Assembly (NCBI RefSeq): GCF_041734735.1
Contig: NC_134896.1
Span: 37,916,039-37,980,038, forward strand
From: Babylonia areolata
Taxonomy: Eukaryota; Mollusca; Gastropoda; Neogastropoda; Buccinidae
DNA length: 64,000 nt
Direction of reading: 5' to 3'
Within the stretch, counting starts at the first letter, position 1. Each line of letters begins with the position of its first letter. The notes beneath the pieces were generated by a model. That model searched no databases and was not told where the DNA came from. It saw only the letters and a program-made list of their open reading frames with translations. Shown here in pieces: positions 48,441 to 60,679 of this stretch. The translations under genes and the position numbers were made by a program.

Positions 48441-49439
48441 CAGGGAGCAGTGTTTGTGGGGACAGGAGACTTGAGCACCTGCACCTGGAGCCAGTCACCA
48501 CACACCCTGCAACAGCAAGTGACACTGCTGTCTGGTGGTGATACAGAAAGCAACACGGTGACTGAGCAAAGGTCAACAGGAAAGAGAGAATTCCTGGATG
48601 AGGAGATTGATCTGCACTTGTGAAGACCAAGGCCTGCTGACACCTGTCTCTCACTGGATGTTCCATCTGTCTGATTGACTGTGGGTCAGTTGTCCTGACT
48701 CGTGGCCAGTTGTGCTGAATCATGGCCAGTTGTCCTGACTTGTAGCCAGTTGTCCTGACAGGCAGTTGACCTGCTTGCCTGTCAGCTGATGAGGATGTAT
48801 GTCCTGTGGTTGGTGTTGAGCCACAAGGGACTGTGTGTGTGCAAATGGTTGTGAGTGTTAATGCTGGTAATGTAAGGCCATAGTGAGTGGTCAGTGATGT
48901 GTGTCAGTTGAAGGGAGATATATACATATATACGGCCCATGTTGGGTGGTCAGCAGTGTGTGTTTATTGGGAACATGTAAGGGCAGTGGTATGTTTGGTC
49001 AGTAGTGTGTGTGTTGGACCAGTGGGACAAGTGAGCAGTGTGTGTGTGTGTGACCTGGTGTTGAGGAGGTAGATGGGGAAGGAGTTGTTGCATTCAGTAA
49101 TGGTGATAATTGTGTGCTGACTGGACAGGGACTGCAGTGGTTGACAGGTCAGTGCCACTGCCGTGTGTCCTTGCCAACAGCACGGGAACATGATGTTGTA
49201 ACAGCACTGGACAAGGCACATTTGGCACAGGAACAAGCACGGCAAAAAGCCACATGCTACACAGGAACAATAAGCACAGCCCAGGAACATATAACACAAC
49301 ACAGGAACAAGCCACATATTACAGGAACATATAACAGGAACTATTAGTGCAGCACAGGAACACGTCACATGTAGCACAGGAACAACAAGCTCAGCACAGG
49401 ACCTTGTTATGTTCAGAGAAGCACAACAAGGTAACACAC

Positions 49440-49610
49440 ACATCAGTATCAGTATCAGTAGCTCAAGGAGGCGTCACTGCATTCGGACAAATCCATATAC
49501 GCTACACCACATCTGCCAAGCAGATGCCTGACCAGCAGCGTAACCCAATGCGCTTAATCAGGCCTTGAGAAAAAAATAAAAATAAAATAAATAAAATAAA
49601 ACTAATATTT
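49440..49610 (-). mobile_element. SINE fragment
   Basis: Contains 'caaggaggcgtcactgcat', 'acgctacaccacatctgcc' and 'agcagcgtaacccaatgcgc', the tail module of the 1040/43845 family, followed by A-rich sequence. Confidence 0.7.
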
Positions 49611-51834
49611 TTTTAATAGTAATGATAATAGTTAAAAATAAATCAAAAATACAATAATGGTGTTAAAAGCAAATAAATGTAAAACATGCAGAAACACATT
49701 CACACATACACATGCATAACAGATATGCAACAAACATGCAGTTTCACACATACGAAAGCACAAACAAATACACATAAACGTACACGAGCCCCGACACACA
49801 CACACACACACACACCATCTCCCAAATTATCCTGCCCACTCCCCCTCCCCACTCATTCCTAGGCTACGTATCGCAGCTTCCAAGGCACGCACACACACAT
49901 ATACAAGCACACACACATTCGCCCATATCCCCCAAACCCCTCCACCCCACCTCCCACCCCTTCCCACACACACATATACAAAGATATATGTGCACACCCA
50001 CATGTTCCAATATCCCGTTGCCCCCACAGTACAGACATGCATACATGCACATACCTCGACCTCTACACACACACATAGTGAGTTATGACAGCATGAACCT
50101 GACTGAAAACAGACTGTGTCCTTGAATCCAGCAGCCACTGTGTGTGTGTATGTGAATTTTACTGTAAAAAAGAGAGGAAGTGTTTGGGGCTGGTGACTGC
50201 CAATGTGAACCCATGTTGCTGAGGGTGTGTACAGTGTTTTAATGTGGGACTATACCACACAGAGTTGGCTGGCTGTGTTGTGTTGAATTTTTCAGCCCCA
50301 TGTATTGGCACTGTTGTACAGTGATATTTATCTTCTATGTTACACGGCAATCATGTCAGTGATGAGGGCCAAATTGTCAGTTGTGTTGTGAACTCTACTG
50401 TGTTGAGGACTACGCAATTTGTTGAGATGAGTGATCCCTGGTGTTTGTTGCATTACACTGCTACCTGCTTGCTTGGGTACTACAGATCAAAAGAGCACAG
50501 AGCAATTCACAGTGGCACTGAGGGAACTGAACGACTCACTGTGACAACAGCATGGCTTGTGCCACACTGTCCTGAAACCATGCAACACAGTGGCATTGGG
50601 AGCCATGTCACTGAACCAGACTTTGTAAGAAAAAGAACAGCATGGTTTCACCCCCCCCTACCCCCTGCTGTGGTCCTTGTGCCAAGAGAACAAAACTTAG
50701 CTGCTGAGGATGGACTAAGGCAGCTGCTTGGTGTCCCGGTGTGGACAGCCCAGCAATGTGTGCTGACCCTGTGCAAGACGTGGCAGCAGCAAGTCAGGTG
50801 ACCCAACCCTTTCTCCAGCTATGCAGAATACTATGGATTTGGGCCACGTTCCCTTGTCCACCATGCTGAACTCGTCCACACTGATTTTTACATCTCCACT
50901 ACAGACTGATAATAAACATAGTCCATTGTCCACTGTTGATTATTGTCAGTTGAAGTCAGATGTTTCTTTGCCACTGAGGCAACTGTTGACATATGTGTCC
51001 ATTTATATACTCTTTCACAAATGTAGTGGTGAAACTGAAACAGGTTTTAAAATGGACAGACGAGTGTTGTGACTATGCGTGTGTGCGTGTGACAACTCCA
51101 GCCGCATCATTCAGATGTCCTTCCTTTGTGATGGATGCCTGGTGCATTCTTTTTGTCTCCGTTTCATTCACTTTTATTGTGCTTACTAATCTTCACACTT
51201 CTCCCTCTCTCCTTTCTCCTTCCTTCCACATTCATCCTCACAAAATCCTTTGCATGGTTATTGTATTATGTTCCCTCGTTGTTTTTTTTGTGACTGTTTC
51301 TTGGATGTTCTGCCGTTTTCCAAGTGTCTGTCCCCTGTCCAGCCTTTTTCAGTTCAGTGTCTGTCTTGTCTCTTTTCAACTCAGTTTTGTCGCTGGTACT
51401 CCCTTCTTGTTCTCTGCACCTGGTTCATTTTCCTCTATCTCTCCTTTCGTGTCTCCAAGGTGATGTTCAAGTTATTCATCATGGAGCAGTCAGGAGGTGG
51501 GAAGGAAAGACAGAAATCTAAAACAGCAGACAAAGCCAGATGTGAAACAGATGGTTGCATGTCTGTCAGATGGAAAGAGGTGTATTGATGAGGTGTCATA
51601 TTTAATTATTAACTATTGTTACTTTTAGCTCAGCCAACCACATATGACCACATCCAGGCTGAAAACATTAAATATTGTCAATATTGATCCTGGAGAACCT
51701 GTTAAAAAATGGAATAGGCAATTAGGCATAGGTGCAGTTTTTTCATGTACATAAACCTGGGACATGCTGACATTGACCACTCTGTCAATTTTTGTCAGAT
51801 TTAAAAGATTATAGATAATATACTTCTTCTTCTT

Positions 51835-51962
51835 CTGCATTCATGGGCTGTAACTCCCACGTTCACTCATATGTACACGAGTGGGCTGTTATGTGTATAA
51901 CTGTTTTTACCCCACCCCCCACCCACCATGTAGGCAGCCATACTCTGTTTTCGGGGGTATAG
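51835..51962 (-). mobile_element. SINE fragment (19893/43050 family)
   Basis: Contains 'tgtataactgttttt' and 'ggcagccatactctgttttc', the tail module of the copy at 43050-43390. Confidence 0.65.
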
Positions 51963-52733
51963 ATAATATACAAAAGTTTATAGTGTAAGTCGATAACAGG
52001 CTTACAAACCCCCAATTATCAAGTCCACAAAAGGACCAAACTATTCAAGGCATTACTAAGGTGAACGGATCAGCAAGGAAGAAAATAAGAAAGGAAGATT
52101 AATAGAAAGGAAAAAAATAAACCCAGAATCAATGCGAGCGATAAAAAAGAGAAAAGAAGAAACCAGAAACAAAAGAGTGATATTCATTGTATTTGTGTTG
52201 TGACACTTTGAACATGAAATACTGTTTAAAGAGTGAGATAGAAAAGAAGAAATTTCTAAATGTAATAAAATTATTTGTTAAAAAAATGTTGAAATGTCAT
52301 ATGGAAGGGTGTAGGGATGCCAAAAATAGAAAGGGTTGGGATGAGGGGGGTGTGGGGGGTGGGGATATAAAATGGAAAGGGTGTAGGCATGATCAAATAC
52401 ACAATACTCTTAGGTACGTAAAGAAAGTTTTAATCTCCAACTGCTCTTTTTACAATTTCCCGCTTGTTCTGGTTCCTTTGATACCACTTTTCTTCCCAGG
52501 AAATGCAGCAACATGCCACTTTCTTAAAGTGCAAATGACTGACTGTAGAGTGATGTGCCCTTGAATTCAACTACAGTTGGTGATTTGATGGGGTTTCAGT
52601 TTCAAGAAGGCATCAAAGCATACTGACTGATCAGTAGATGCCATACCACATCTGTTAAACAAAAAAAAAGAATAAAAAGGGAAACAGATATTTTACCTAA
52701 GCATAGACCCCAATATATATCTATATCTGTCCA

Positions 52734-52772
<39 letters not shown>

Positions 52773-54367
52773 CCACACAAATCACTGTGGAAACCCATTT
52801 TGAAAACATCAGCTGTTGTCAAAAGAGGTGAGATTGTGATCTGCTGTGACATACAAAGTGTGGGTTTTTTTTGTTTTTTGTTTTTTTAATTTTTTCATCA
52901 CTGTACTACTTTTCAACTAAATATATCTTTTCATTCAGTCCACATCACTGTACTAAAATATGGCAGGTCAATACTGACTGAGACTGTGTCTGAAAATGAT
53001 GACTTTTTTGTGAGGCGTGTGGTGTTCATATTCTTTCCACTCTTCATGGGGACTGACCTCAAAACTGACCTGATGCGTAACAGCTGTATACAGAAAACAG
53101 ACGTTAAACACACTCATTTTATTCATATCTTCCAATGATTATGCATCCATGTTCAGCAAAAATGTTACAAGTGAAGACATGTATGCAATAATATTCCAAA
53201 CCACATGGGTACATATGTTCTTAAAAAAATATAAAAAAGCAAGAACAAGAGACAGCCAACTTAGACTGGAAGTACACACCCTGTCCTCTGTTTACTGTTA
53301 TGCCTTCCAACACACTTTCCATGTTAATTTGATCCACTGATGTGAGTGGCACAGTCACAAACACTTTGAGTGACAAGTACTGAAAATGGCAGTTACCATA
53401 CTTAAAACTGGTCATCAACAACTTTCACAGGTCATGTATGGGTGCTTCACTGGCAGGGCAAACCCCTTCAACCCCACTGGTGTCAGGACATCAGTCACTT
53501 GGGGTTACACCACAGCCTTGTACACAGCTGTTCCAATGTGGCACTGATGGACTGAACTCCCAAGTGACCAGTGTTTTATACACATACGCACATACAGTGG
53601 TAAGCTGTTGCCACCCAACTGATGATGATAATGGTAACCCTAACTGGGTAGCTGCCCAAATCCAGTGTTCAAACTAGCAGATCTACTGATGCACTTTTGG
53701 TGATGGAGACATCTTGTACATCCATCAAGAACTGATGCTGAACTGGCATTTGGAGTTGCAAGTTTTCACCTCTACTTTGGGATAGTTTGTGTCCTGTCCA
53801 CAAAAATAAAGTCAGTGAGCTGCTGCTTGTACACTTTGTGCACCTCCCAACTATTCTGATTGAGAGAGCAGTGTCTTGTGCAAAATAAAAACAAGTCACC
53901 ATAGTAAACATGGTAGGAGACCATGACAAGAAGACAGTAGGCATGACGACATTGTGGATGAAAGGTACTTCATCACTGTCATTTATGTATTATGCAAAAA
54001 CACACCTGAGATAACATTCTCGGGTAACATTTGCATACAGTGACACGCATGCACATCACCCACACATCATCAACATAAATTAATATATATATATATAACT
54101 TGAAAGGCACAGACACACAAAGCACAGACACATGAACACTTTCCAGTTGCGCATCTGTGGAACCAGACCTGAGTGATAACAGTACTAATGTCCAGGGTTT
54201 CCCGATACCCTGATCACTGTCGGCTATCCTGTTAAGTCTACCTCTTTCCTGCCAAACCGACCCAAGTCCTGTCCTGTCTGTTTTAAAACCTGTCTCTGTC
54301 CTTGTCTTCCCGCAGTCACAATCAACTGCCAACAATCATGCACTGTCATTCCCTGTACAGGATGCTG

Positions 54368-54595
54368 TCAGGATTTACGGGAACGTCTGCTGCTTCTCCT
54401 GACCACTGGCTGTTCTTCACCCTCCATCCCATCAGCCTGCGTGGGGGGCATTATCTCCCCTATGCCTTCATGTTTGCCTCCCTTGACCCCATCCTGGTGA
54501 CTGTGTGGTAGTGGTAGTGTGGGGGGCTGACCCAGGTGCATGTTCTCCACAGCTTGATAGATATACACCAGGTCCTGCTGGCCCGGCCATGACCG
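54368..54595 (-). CDS. PIGH: PIGH exon 5 (C-terminus, stop)
   Basis: Residues 147-221 and stop. GQQDLVYIYQAVENM matches human LDCLIEIYRSCQEIL. A polar extension follows, with HSHQDGVKGGKHEG and QPVVRRSSRRSRKS. Acceptor 'tgtgcacag'. Confidence 0.88.
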   Translation of the reverse strand, partial: RSWPGQQDLVYIYQAVENMHLGQPPTLPLPHSHQDGVKGGKHEGIGEIMPPTQADGMEGEEQPVVRRSSRRSRKS

Positions 54596-57500
54596 CTGTG
54601 CACAACACACACACATACATGTGTTCATACTCCACAAACAATGTTCTTGGCATAGTTATGTGCATAAGCATTATATACACAGAAGCATAAAGAATTTTCT
54701 AGCATAAATGTGCACAACACACACACATACATGTATGCATACACCACAAAGAATGCTCTTGCTTATATGTGCATATGAATTATACACAAAGAAGCACAAC
54801 GAATGTTCCAGCATATAACATATTTGCACATTAAAAAAACAAAACAAAAAACAAAAAAAACACAGGCCACAGCAGACCCTGTTTAGATCAAACAGAAGCT
54901 TATACTTTGTAGACATCATGAAAAATAGATCTTTGTTGAGAGAGATCTTTGAAGGCAGACTGTCTAGCATCTAAGCTGACAACAGTTAATTCCATTGTTC
55001 ATGTGCATTATAAACAATGGTGCTATTTATATAATTAACGTGTAAAAAAAGAAGTTACTGATAGCAATAATCATACTATTACTAAACAGCTCATTTCCTC
55101 CACATGTACTATATTTACAGGTGAAATACAAGCACATGTGCACAAAAAATAAACCATAACGTAAAACAACATAATACACATTAAAAAAAATAACAGATAT
55201 AAGGCCAACTGCAAAAGCATAATTGTGAAGGATTTTGAAGAAAACAGTTGATGCTTACTGACAGCTGCTGGAGCATAATTGTGAAGAACAAGTTTAAAGA
55301 GAACGGTTGATGCACACAGTAAAATCTCCCAGCTTCATGCCAACAAATATTAATTTTAAAAAGAAAGGTGGCTTTCAGTTTCACTTAGTTATTACTCTTC
55401 CAGGAGAATCAGATCCATGTCATACTGATGCTGCCTTTCTGTGAGTGTGGATCAGAGATGGTGTTAAGCCAGAGACCCAGGACTCACTGTGAACAGAGGA
55501 AAGATGTGTTGTGTGGGGCCTGTACTGCCTGCTCTCAGGAGAACTGCCAGATAAGACAGCACTGAATGCTGCACACACACACACACACACACAGTTGATG
55601 TCAAATACATAGTGTGGGTGGAATCATGTGGGGGTGAAATGGGATGGAAAGGGCCAGGAGAGGGGGTGGGAAGGCAGCAAATAAAAATGACAACTTGCCA
55701 CCAGTACTGTTACACACGCAGTCAATTCTGACACAGCAAGGGTTTTAACAAATTTTTAATATTTTTGTTTTATAAAGATGGCAGTTCATCCAAAACTGAG
55801 CCCTGACCCTATTCTGGCCCATACATGACCCTATCTGTTCACACACATATGCACATACACTGACAAAAGTCTTGCCCACAATGTATTTAAACAAGTGATC
55901 TAAGATGAAGTATGCTGACACCTTGTGTAATGTCAGCGATATATTGCCTATTCAAGTGATGTTTCCATGATGTGGAAATAAAAAGTCAAACTAAAGGCAG
56001 TAACAACAGCAATAAAACCCAACACTGGAAAAGCTACTCCAGCTGGAAATGGATGATTGGACAGCTGGAAAATGGAGGCAAGCAAAGGATTGGATAATGA
56101 GAGGATTGGATGGTGAGGGGAGGTGTGTGTGTGTTGGGGGGGCGGGGGGCGGAGGGCATGGTAAATAAAGGACTGGACAGTGGGGGAAATGGAGAGAGGC
56201 AGAGGATTTGACAGCTGGGAAATGAATGCAAATAAAGGACTGGATAGCTGGAAACAGGAAGCAACTAGAGGATTGGATTGCTGTAAAATGGAGGCAAACA
56301 GAAAATCAATAGCTTGAAACAGGAGGCAAATAAGAGGATGTGACAGATGGGAAATGGCAGGATAATAAATGATTGTATAGCTGGGAAACGAAGGCAAAGG
56401 GATGACTGGATAGTTAAGAAACACAAGTAAACAGGACTGGATAGCTGGGAAATGGAGGCAATGGGAAGGTCAGCTATGCCTGTCCGAAAAGCAGTACTGT
56501 GTTGAGTGTTTTCTAATTACCCTGGCCAGCATGGTATTTTGGGTGGTTGTGTTGTGTTCAGTAGGTGAACACTTATGGCCATGTCCTCATTTCTTCCCCT
56601 CCACTCCTCTGAGTGACTGGTGGAGTGAACATCCAGGCCTTGTAAACTAAAACACTACTCTTTCCTTCTTGAGTGAAAATTTTTACGGATATTGCCAACA
56701 TTTAAATCTTTACTGCACCCAAAAAGGCAAAAGCAACCTAGTCGGTTAGCCTCATAAACTGAAATCATCAAAATAGTGTTCCCTCCAACTTTAGAACAAA
56801 ATATGATAAAATCTTCAGATCAGTCTAAATGCAACTAGCTAGAAATGTTGTTTAGAATCCTCTGCATATTTTAAGGATGTGCTTAATAAAAGAAAGCAGT
56901 ACCGAAAGTAATGTGATCAAAAAAATTTTTTAAATCTAAATTTCCTTTTTAAAAGTATTCAAATAATCCCTGATTTGTTTGTGATAATAATAATGTTTGT
57001 GATAATGCTAATAATAATGTTTTGCAAAACACACGGTATTATGATACATGACACATTTCATGATGGTGCAACTTGAACATGCATTTGAGCAGCATCGTTT
57101 ACACACACTGTGTCACAGGAAGGGGTAGGTCAGCAGTCTCCAGGTGGCTGCGGTGTGATCTTCTTGGTCAGCTCTGCCATGCAGAACACTCAGCACAACA
57201 AATATCCGGCAGTTGCTAGTGTTTTCTCCCCCTCCACTAGACCTTGAGTGGTGGTCTGGATGCTAGTCATTTGGATGAGACGATAAATCGAGGTCCCATG
57301 TGCAGCATGCATTTAGCACACATAAACTGATAAAGAACCCATAGAAACAAAAGGGTTGTCCCTGGCAAAATTCTGTAGAAAAATCCACTTGGATAGGAAA
57401 AATAAAATTGCAGGCATGAAAAAATACAACAAAAAAAGGGTGGCACTGTCAGTGAAGCGACGCACTCTCCCCGGGGAGAGCAGCCCGAATTTCATACAGA

Positions 57501-57754
57501 GAAATCTGTTGTGACAAAAAGAGTAATACAAATACATATGATTTGTTTAGCGCACCAATCTGCCTCTTTCTTTCCCCCTCACTCACTCTATTCTGAATAA
57601 GTCAAGATGGCAGACAGTGCTCACCATGGTGATGGCTTCATTGATGATGATTCCCCGTACGTGAGCTTTGTCAAAGAAGTGGGTTTCCAGACTCCCCAGC
57701 CAGTACTGTGTTTTCACCTCCACCCCAAGGCTGGGCATCACCAGTAGTGTCTCT

Positions 57755-57797
<43 letters not shown>

Positions 57798-59405
57798 AAT
57801 ATAATTATAGTATATATAGTATCTCATCGCATTCATTTTTTGTTTTATAAAGGAGGGTGGGTCACATATGGTGAGGGAAAGAGCTTATAATGAGAACAGT
57901 TAAACTTTTTATCAAGTCCAGTAACAAGCTTTGATTTCTTACCTTTTCTCACTTTGTAGAGAAGGCGATACAGCAGAAGTAACCCAAGACAGCCTGACAT
58001 TATCCACAGCACGACAATGTCCTGAAAGTGAAACAAAACATATATGAAACAGTAATATGGCATCAAACTGACAAAGTGAAACAACACAGTAACTTGTAAA
58101 TTACACTCTGTCCAAAACTCATTCAGTTGAAATAACAAAGAACTTCCTAGATGACAAAACTGTTGAAATAAGTGGACACAACATTTCATACTTGTTTTCT
58201 TTCTCTTTTCATAGTATGGCAGTCTTAATATACTTTACACAACTAACAATGATGTTTGTGCTAACATATATACTGACATTATTCACATCACCACTGTTCT
58301 AAAAATACAGAACAAGCAAGCATTTTTATCATTAATAGCCCAGATATGGTCCAGGGCACATCTGGGCTGAAAACACTTGACATAGTGTTGCTCCTGTCCC
58401 ACTGTTGTGGTTTTTCAGATAATTTATTCTTTCTGAAATGAAGTAAGTTTAAACTATGGAAAAGCAGAACCAGACTTTTAATGTTGAGTTTGTATACAAT
58501 ACAAAGTTATATATATAATGTGGGCAGGAGTGTACACAAGTGTATGTATGCATAAGTGCTTGTGCTATGGAAACTGACTAATCATGAGGTTATTTATTAT
58601 GACCCCACTTCATTCCCCCCCCCCCCCCTTTTTTTTTTCATGGCGAATGTCTGTGACTCCAGTTTGGGAAGTTTGTACACACACTGCAAGCACCTATGCA
58701 ATGCATACACCAATGCTTGTGCATCAACAGTTTGTTAGGTATTAAGTGAACTAAAGTAATTGGGTATAAGTAATTGGGTATTCGACATAAATTACAATGA
58801 TCCATAAAAACTGGAACTGATTGACTGAAATGTAGTCAAGCCCATGCTGCTTTTCTCTTCCTTTTTTTATGTGCCTAATACGATCAAGATCAAACTGCTG
58901 ATGATGCTTGTGGATGGGTATTTCTGTCCAACAAAATTCATGGCCAACGGGATTATCGTATTTTATCAAATGCATGAGAGCACACAACCGCAGACGGAGT
59001 GCAGTCTCTTGATCGACGGTTGTCATTAATTAATATATATATATATATATAATTGTTCCAGGATTGATTCAACTTTGGTTCAATAGTACCAGTGCATGTA
59101 TTGTATAATATAACTAAGTAAGAACTAAGATGCAGCTTGCCAGATGTAAATCATATACGACTAAAGATTGAAGACTGGTTTATTGTCGGTGATGATTTAC
59201 ACAACGCACAAAACAACAATGTTCGTGTTCTGAAACAAGTGAAAGTCATGCTTACCGTTTCATGAATCTGGATTGCGGTTGCAAGTGTGGAAGTGAATAG
59301 CAAACTAAGCACCAGTCGCCTGGGTTTGTACATACAATGATGGACAATAAATTCGCTGCCCAATGTACCATATTTCTTATGTTCTAAAGTAGTCCTTCCG
59401 CCCAT
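54368..59405 (-). CDS. PIGH: PIGH, GPI N-acetylglucosaminyltransferase subunit H
   Basis: PIG-H belongs to the GPI-GlcNAc transferase complex (with PIGA, PIGC, PIGP, PIGQ, PIGY) that moves GlcNAc from UDP-GlcNAc to phosphatidylinositol on the cytoplasmic face of the ER, the first step of GPI-anchor synthesis. Five minus-strand GT-AG exons join to 221 residues (human 188). Two hydrophobic segments (about residues 31-45 and 51-70) form the membrane hairpin. The PIG-H domain follows: ETLLVMPSLGVEVKTQYW, VRGIIINEAITM, SYLAVLL and DLVYIYQAVENM align with human ETLLIIDSLGIQM, VKDIVINEAIYM, YYLCILL and DCLIEIYRSCQEIL. The C-terminus is about 45-50 residues longer than in human and ends basic and Ser-rich (RRSSRRSRKS). 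The gene lies tail-to-tail with the SIPA1L-like gene. Identity is confident; the N-terminal exon is poorly conserved and rests on splice phase and hydrophobicity. Confidence 0.92.
54596..55487. other. PIGH intron 4
   Basis: AT-rich. Two copies of a ~115-base segment with 'gtgcacaacacacacacatacatg' and 'caaagaatgctctt' type sequence (about 54598-54705 and 54707-54815) lie beside the exon 5 acceptor. Nothing else recognised. Confidence 0.7.
55488..55568 (-). CDS. PIGH: PIGH exon 4
   Basis: Residues 120-146: HSVLSYLAVLLRAGS, then TQHIFPLFT. Aligns with human QKVIYYLCILLKDPVEPHG and VVPVFQ. Acceptor is a (TG)n tract ending 'gcag', donor GTGAGT, phase 0 at both ends. Confidence 0.88.
56035..56470. 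repeat. ~35-50-bp degenerate array in PIGH intron 3
   Basis: Units contain 'tggacagctggaaaatggagg' and 'caaataaaggactggat' type sequence repeated about ten times with variation. Confidence 0.8.
57205..57535 (+). mobile_element. SINE, plus-strand copy of the 5815 family
   Basis: Contains 'ctccactagaccttgagtgg', 'gcatgcatttagcacaca', 'ttctgtagaaaaatccactt' and 'gagagcagcccgaatttcat', and ends in 'aatacaaatac'. The tRNA-like head at its left end is mostly lost. Confidence 0.8.
57625..57752 (-). CDS. PIGH: PIGH exon 3 (PIG-H domain core)
   Basis: Residues 77-119: ETLLVMPSLGVEVKTQYW, THFFDKAHVRGIIINEAI. The clearest match to human PIGH. Acceptor is a (TG)n tract ending 'gtttag', donor GTGAGC, phase 0. 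Confidence 0.96.
57943..58021 (-). CDS. PIGH: PIGH exon 2 (second membrane segment)
   Basis: Residues 51-76 plus one base: DIVVLWIMSGCLGLLLLYRL then LYKVRK. Hydrophobic, in the place of human ILSAAIFITLLGLLGYLHF. Acceptor actttcag, donor GTAAGA. Confidence 0.92.
58023..59255. other. PIGH intron 1
   Basis: AT-rich, no recognised element. A run of C then T lies at about 58615-58638 and a (TA)n tract at 59033-59051. Confidence 0.6.
59256..59405 (-). CDS. PIGH: PIGH exon 1
   Basis: Residues 1-50 from ATG (59405-59403): MGGRTTLEHKKYGTLGSEF, ending LATAIQIHET with the first hydrophobic segment LVLSLLFTSTLATA. Donor GTAAGC on the minus strand, phase 0. Confidence 0.82.
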
Positions 59406-59794
59406 ACTTCCAGCAGCAGAACAAACGAGTGTCGTCCACGCCTGCTTCTCAAAAAAGAAGTTTAGAATAATGCTTCGAGAGTTATCTTTCTGTTAAACTT
59501 GACAGTTACCTTTCCTGTCTGATAGCAGACGACTTTTCATTCCGTGTAGATATTTGTTTTTCTTTCGAATCGAAGGGTTGTTTTGTGGTATATTTCATAG
59601 CGAAAAAGTGGAGGAGAGCAACAATAAAATGTAAAAAAGCCTAACTGAAAATGGCCTAATGGGCAGGATCGCACATCCAGACATGCACACCCATGATAAC
59701 GTCTAATATCACTGATAGTGAAAAGACGCTAAACTGAAGACTACGAACCCATGATAATGCGGCTTTACAAACCAATGGATCGAGTTCTGTTCAG

Positions 59795-59935
59795 TAACTC
59801 AAGGAGGCGTCACTGCGATAATTTATGACAAATCCACATACGCTTCTCCACATCATGTTTGTTAAGCAGATGCCTGACGAGCAGCGTAATCCAACGCGCT
59901 TTGTCAGTCCTTGACTGTGGAAAACAGAAAGATAT
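59795..59935 (-). mobile_element. SINE fragment
   Basis: Contains 'caaggaggcgtcactgcg', 'gcagatgcctgacgagcag' and 'taatccaacgcgcttt', the tail module of the 1040/43845 family. Confidence 0.7.
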
Positions 59936-60645
59936 GAAGAAAAATAATAAAGAAAAGTAAATGAATAGATAAGTATAATAAAGTGATGAACTGATAAATT
60001 GGAAAAGTAAACAAAAACAAAAAACAAAACAAAATATGATTAAATAAACGACTGAATTAGTAAATAAGTAAATGAATGATATGAAATGCAAGGGGGGGGA
60101 AGAATAATACGAATAACAATAATACCGACCGATGGGGGGGCGGGGGATGAGCCGGGGGAGTGAAGATCTCTGATGCCTGATACGTGGCGTCATTCTTGCG
60201 TGTTGCTCAGTCTACTGGGCCTATTTGGGAAAGTCCATATAGACTCTTATCCGTTTTGAAGAAATTTTCGCAACGTTGGTTTGGAAATGATACCAATATT
60301 TGGTTTGATACCTTTCATGCTTGACTTACGGCCGCTCCCTAGCTCTCTCTCCACTGTCTTTCTTTCTGTGACTGAGGCGATCAATGGTTTGCTATGGCCT
60401 TATACCTGGTTTTTGAGGGAGGTGGAGTCTCTTTTACATGTCTTTGGATCAGTTTCAGATTTTTCTTCAAATCTTCAAATTGGAAGGTCAGCCGTCATTA
60501 CTGACTATTAATGACCTGTGTGCGCAGAGGCGTAAATACCTAGCTAAAACCTAAGTAGACCTATCTTTTCCTCCGGAGGGGGTGACAATGAGAAAGAGCA
60601 TGTATACATACTCTCTCCCACCGTCACTCGCAGCGTCCCTCCGGG

Positions 60646-60676
<31 letters not shown>

Positions 60677-60679
60677 GGG

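Larger units (their letters stand above)
48441..54367. other. Space between the convergent SIPA1L-like and PIGH genes, including both 3' UTRs
   Basis: No coding region supported. It holds short 'gccagttgtcctgact' repeats (48690-48770), TG-rich DNA (48820-49060), a 'cacaggaaca' repeat (49185-49400), SINE fragments (49440-49610, 51835-51962), CA-rich DNA (49680-50080) and (TA)n (52738-52769). An AATAAA at 50911-50916 is one possible poly(A) signal for SIPA1L, and TTTATT at 53118-53123 one for PIGH on the minus strand; neither can be proved from sequence alone. Confidence 0.6.
55569..57624. other. PIGH intron 3
   Basis: Contains a SINE (57205-57535), a loose repeat of 'ggaaatggaggcaa' and 'aggactggatagctgg' (about 56035-56470), and AT-rich unique DNA (56690-57060). 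A (CA)n tract (55572-55592) on the plus strand abuts the exon 4 acceptor. Confidence 0.75.

Noticed and set aside
50337-50801. Open frame of 154 codons after the SIPA1L stop
   Set aside because: No recognisable domain, average base composition, and it lies where the 3' UTR is expected. Long chance frames are common here.
55393-55440. Minus-strand segment after an AG reading RQHQYDMDLILLEE then stop, as an alternative last exon of PIGH
   Set aside because: The required phase does not match the phase-0 donor of PIGH exon 4, and the conserved IYQAVENM segment lies in the exon at 54595-54368 instead.
60281-60511. Open frame of 76 codons between PIGH and the GALNT-like gene
   Set aside because: No recognised family, no splice context and repeat-rich surroundings; may be a worn transposon piece but cannot be assigned.
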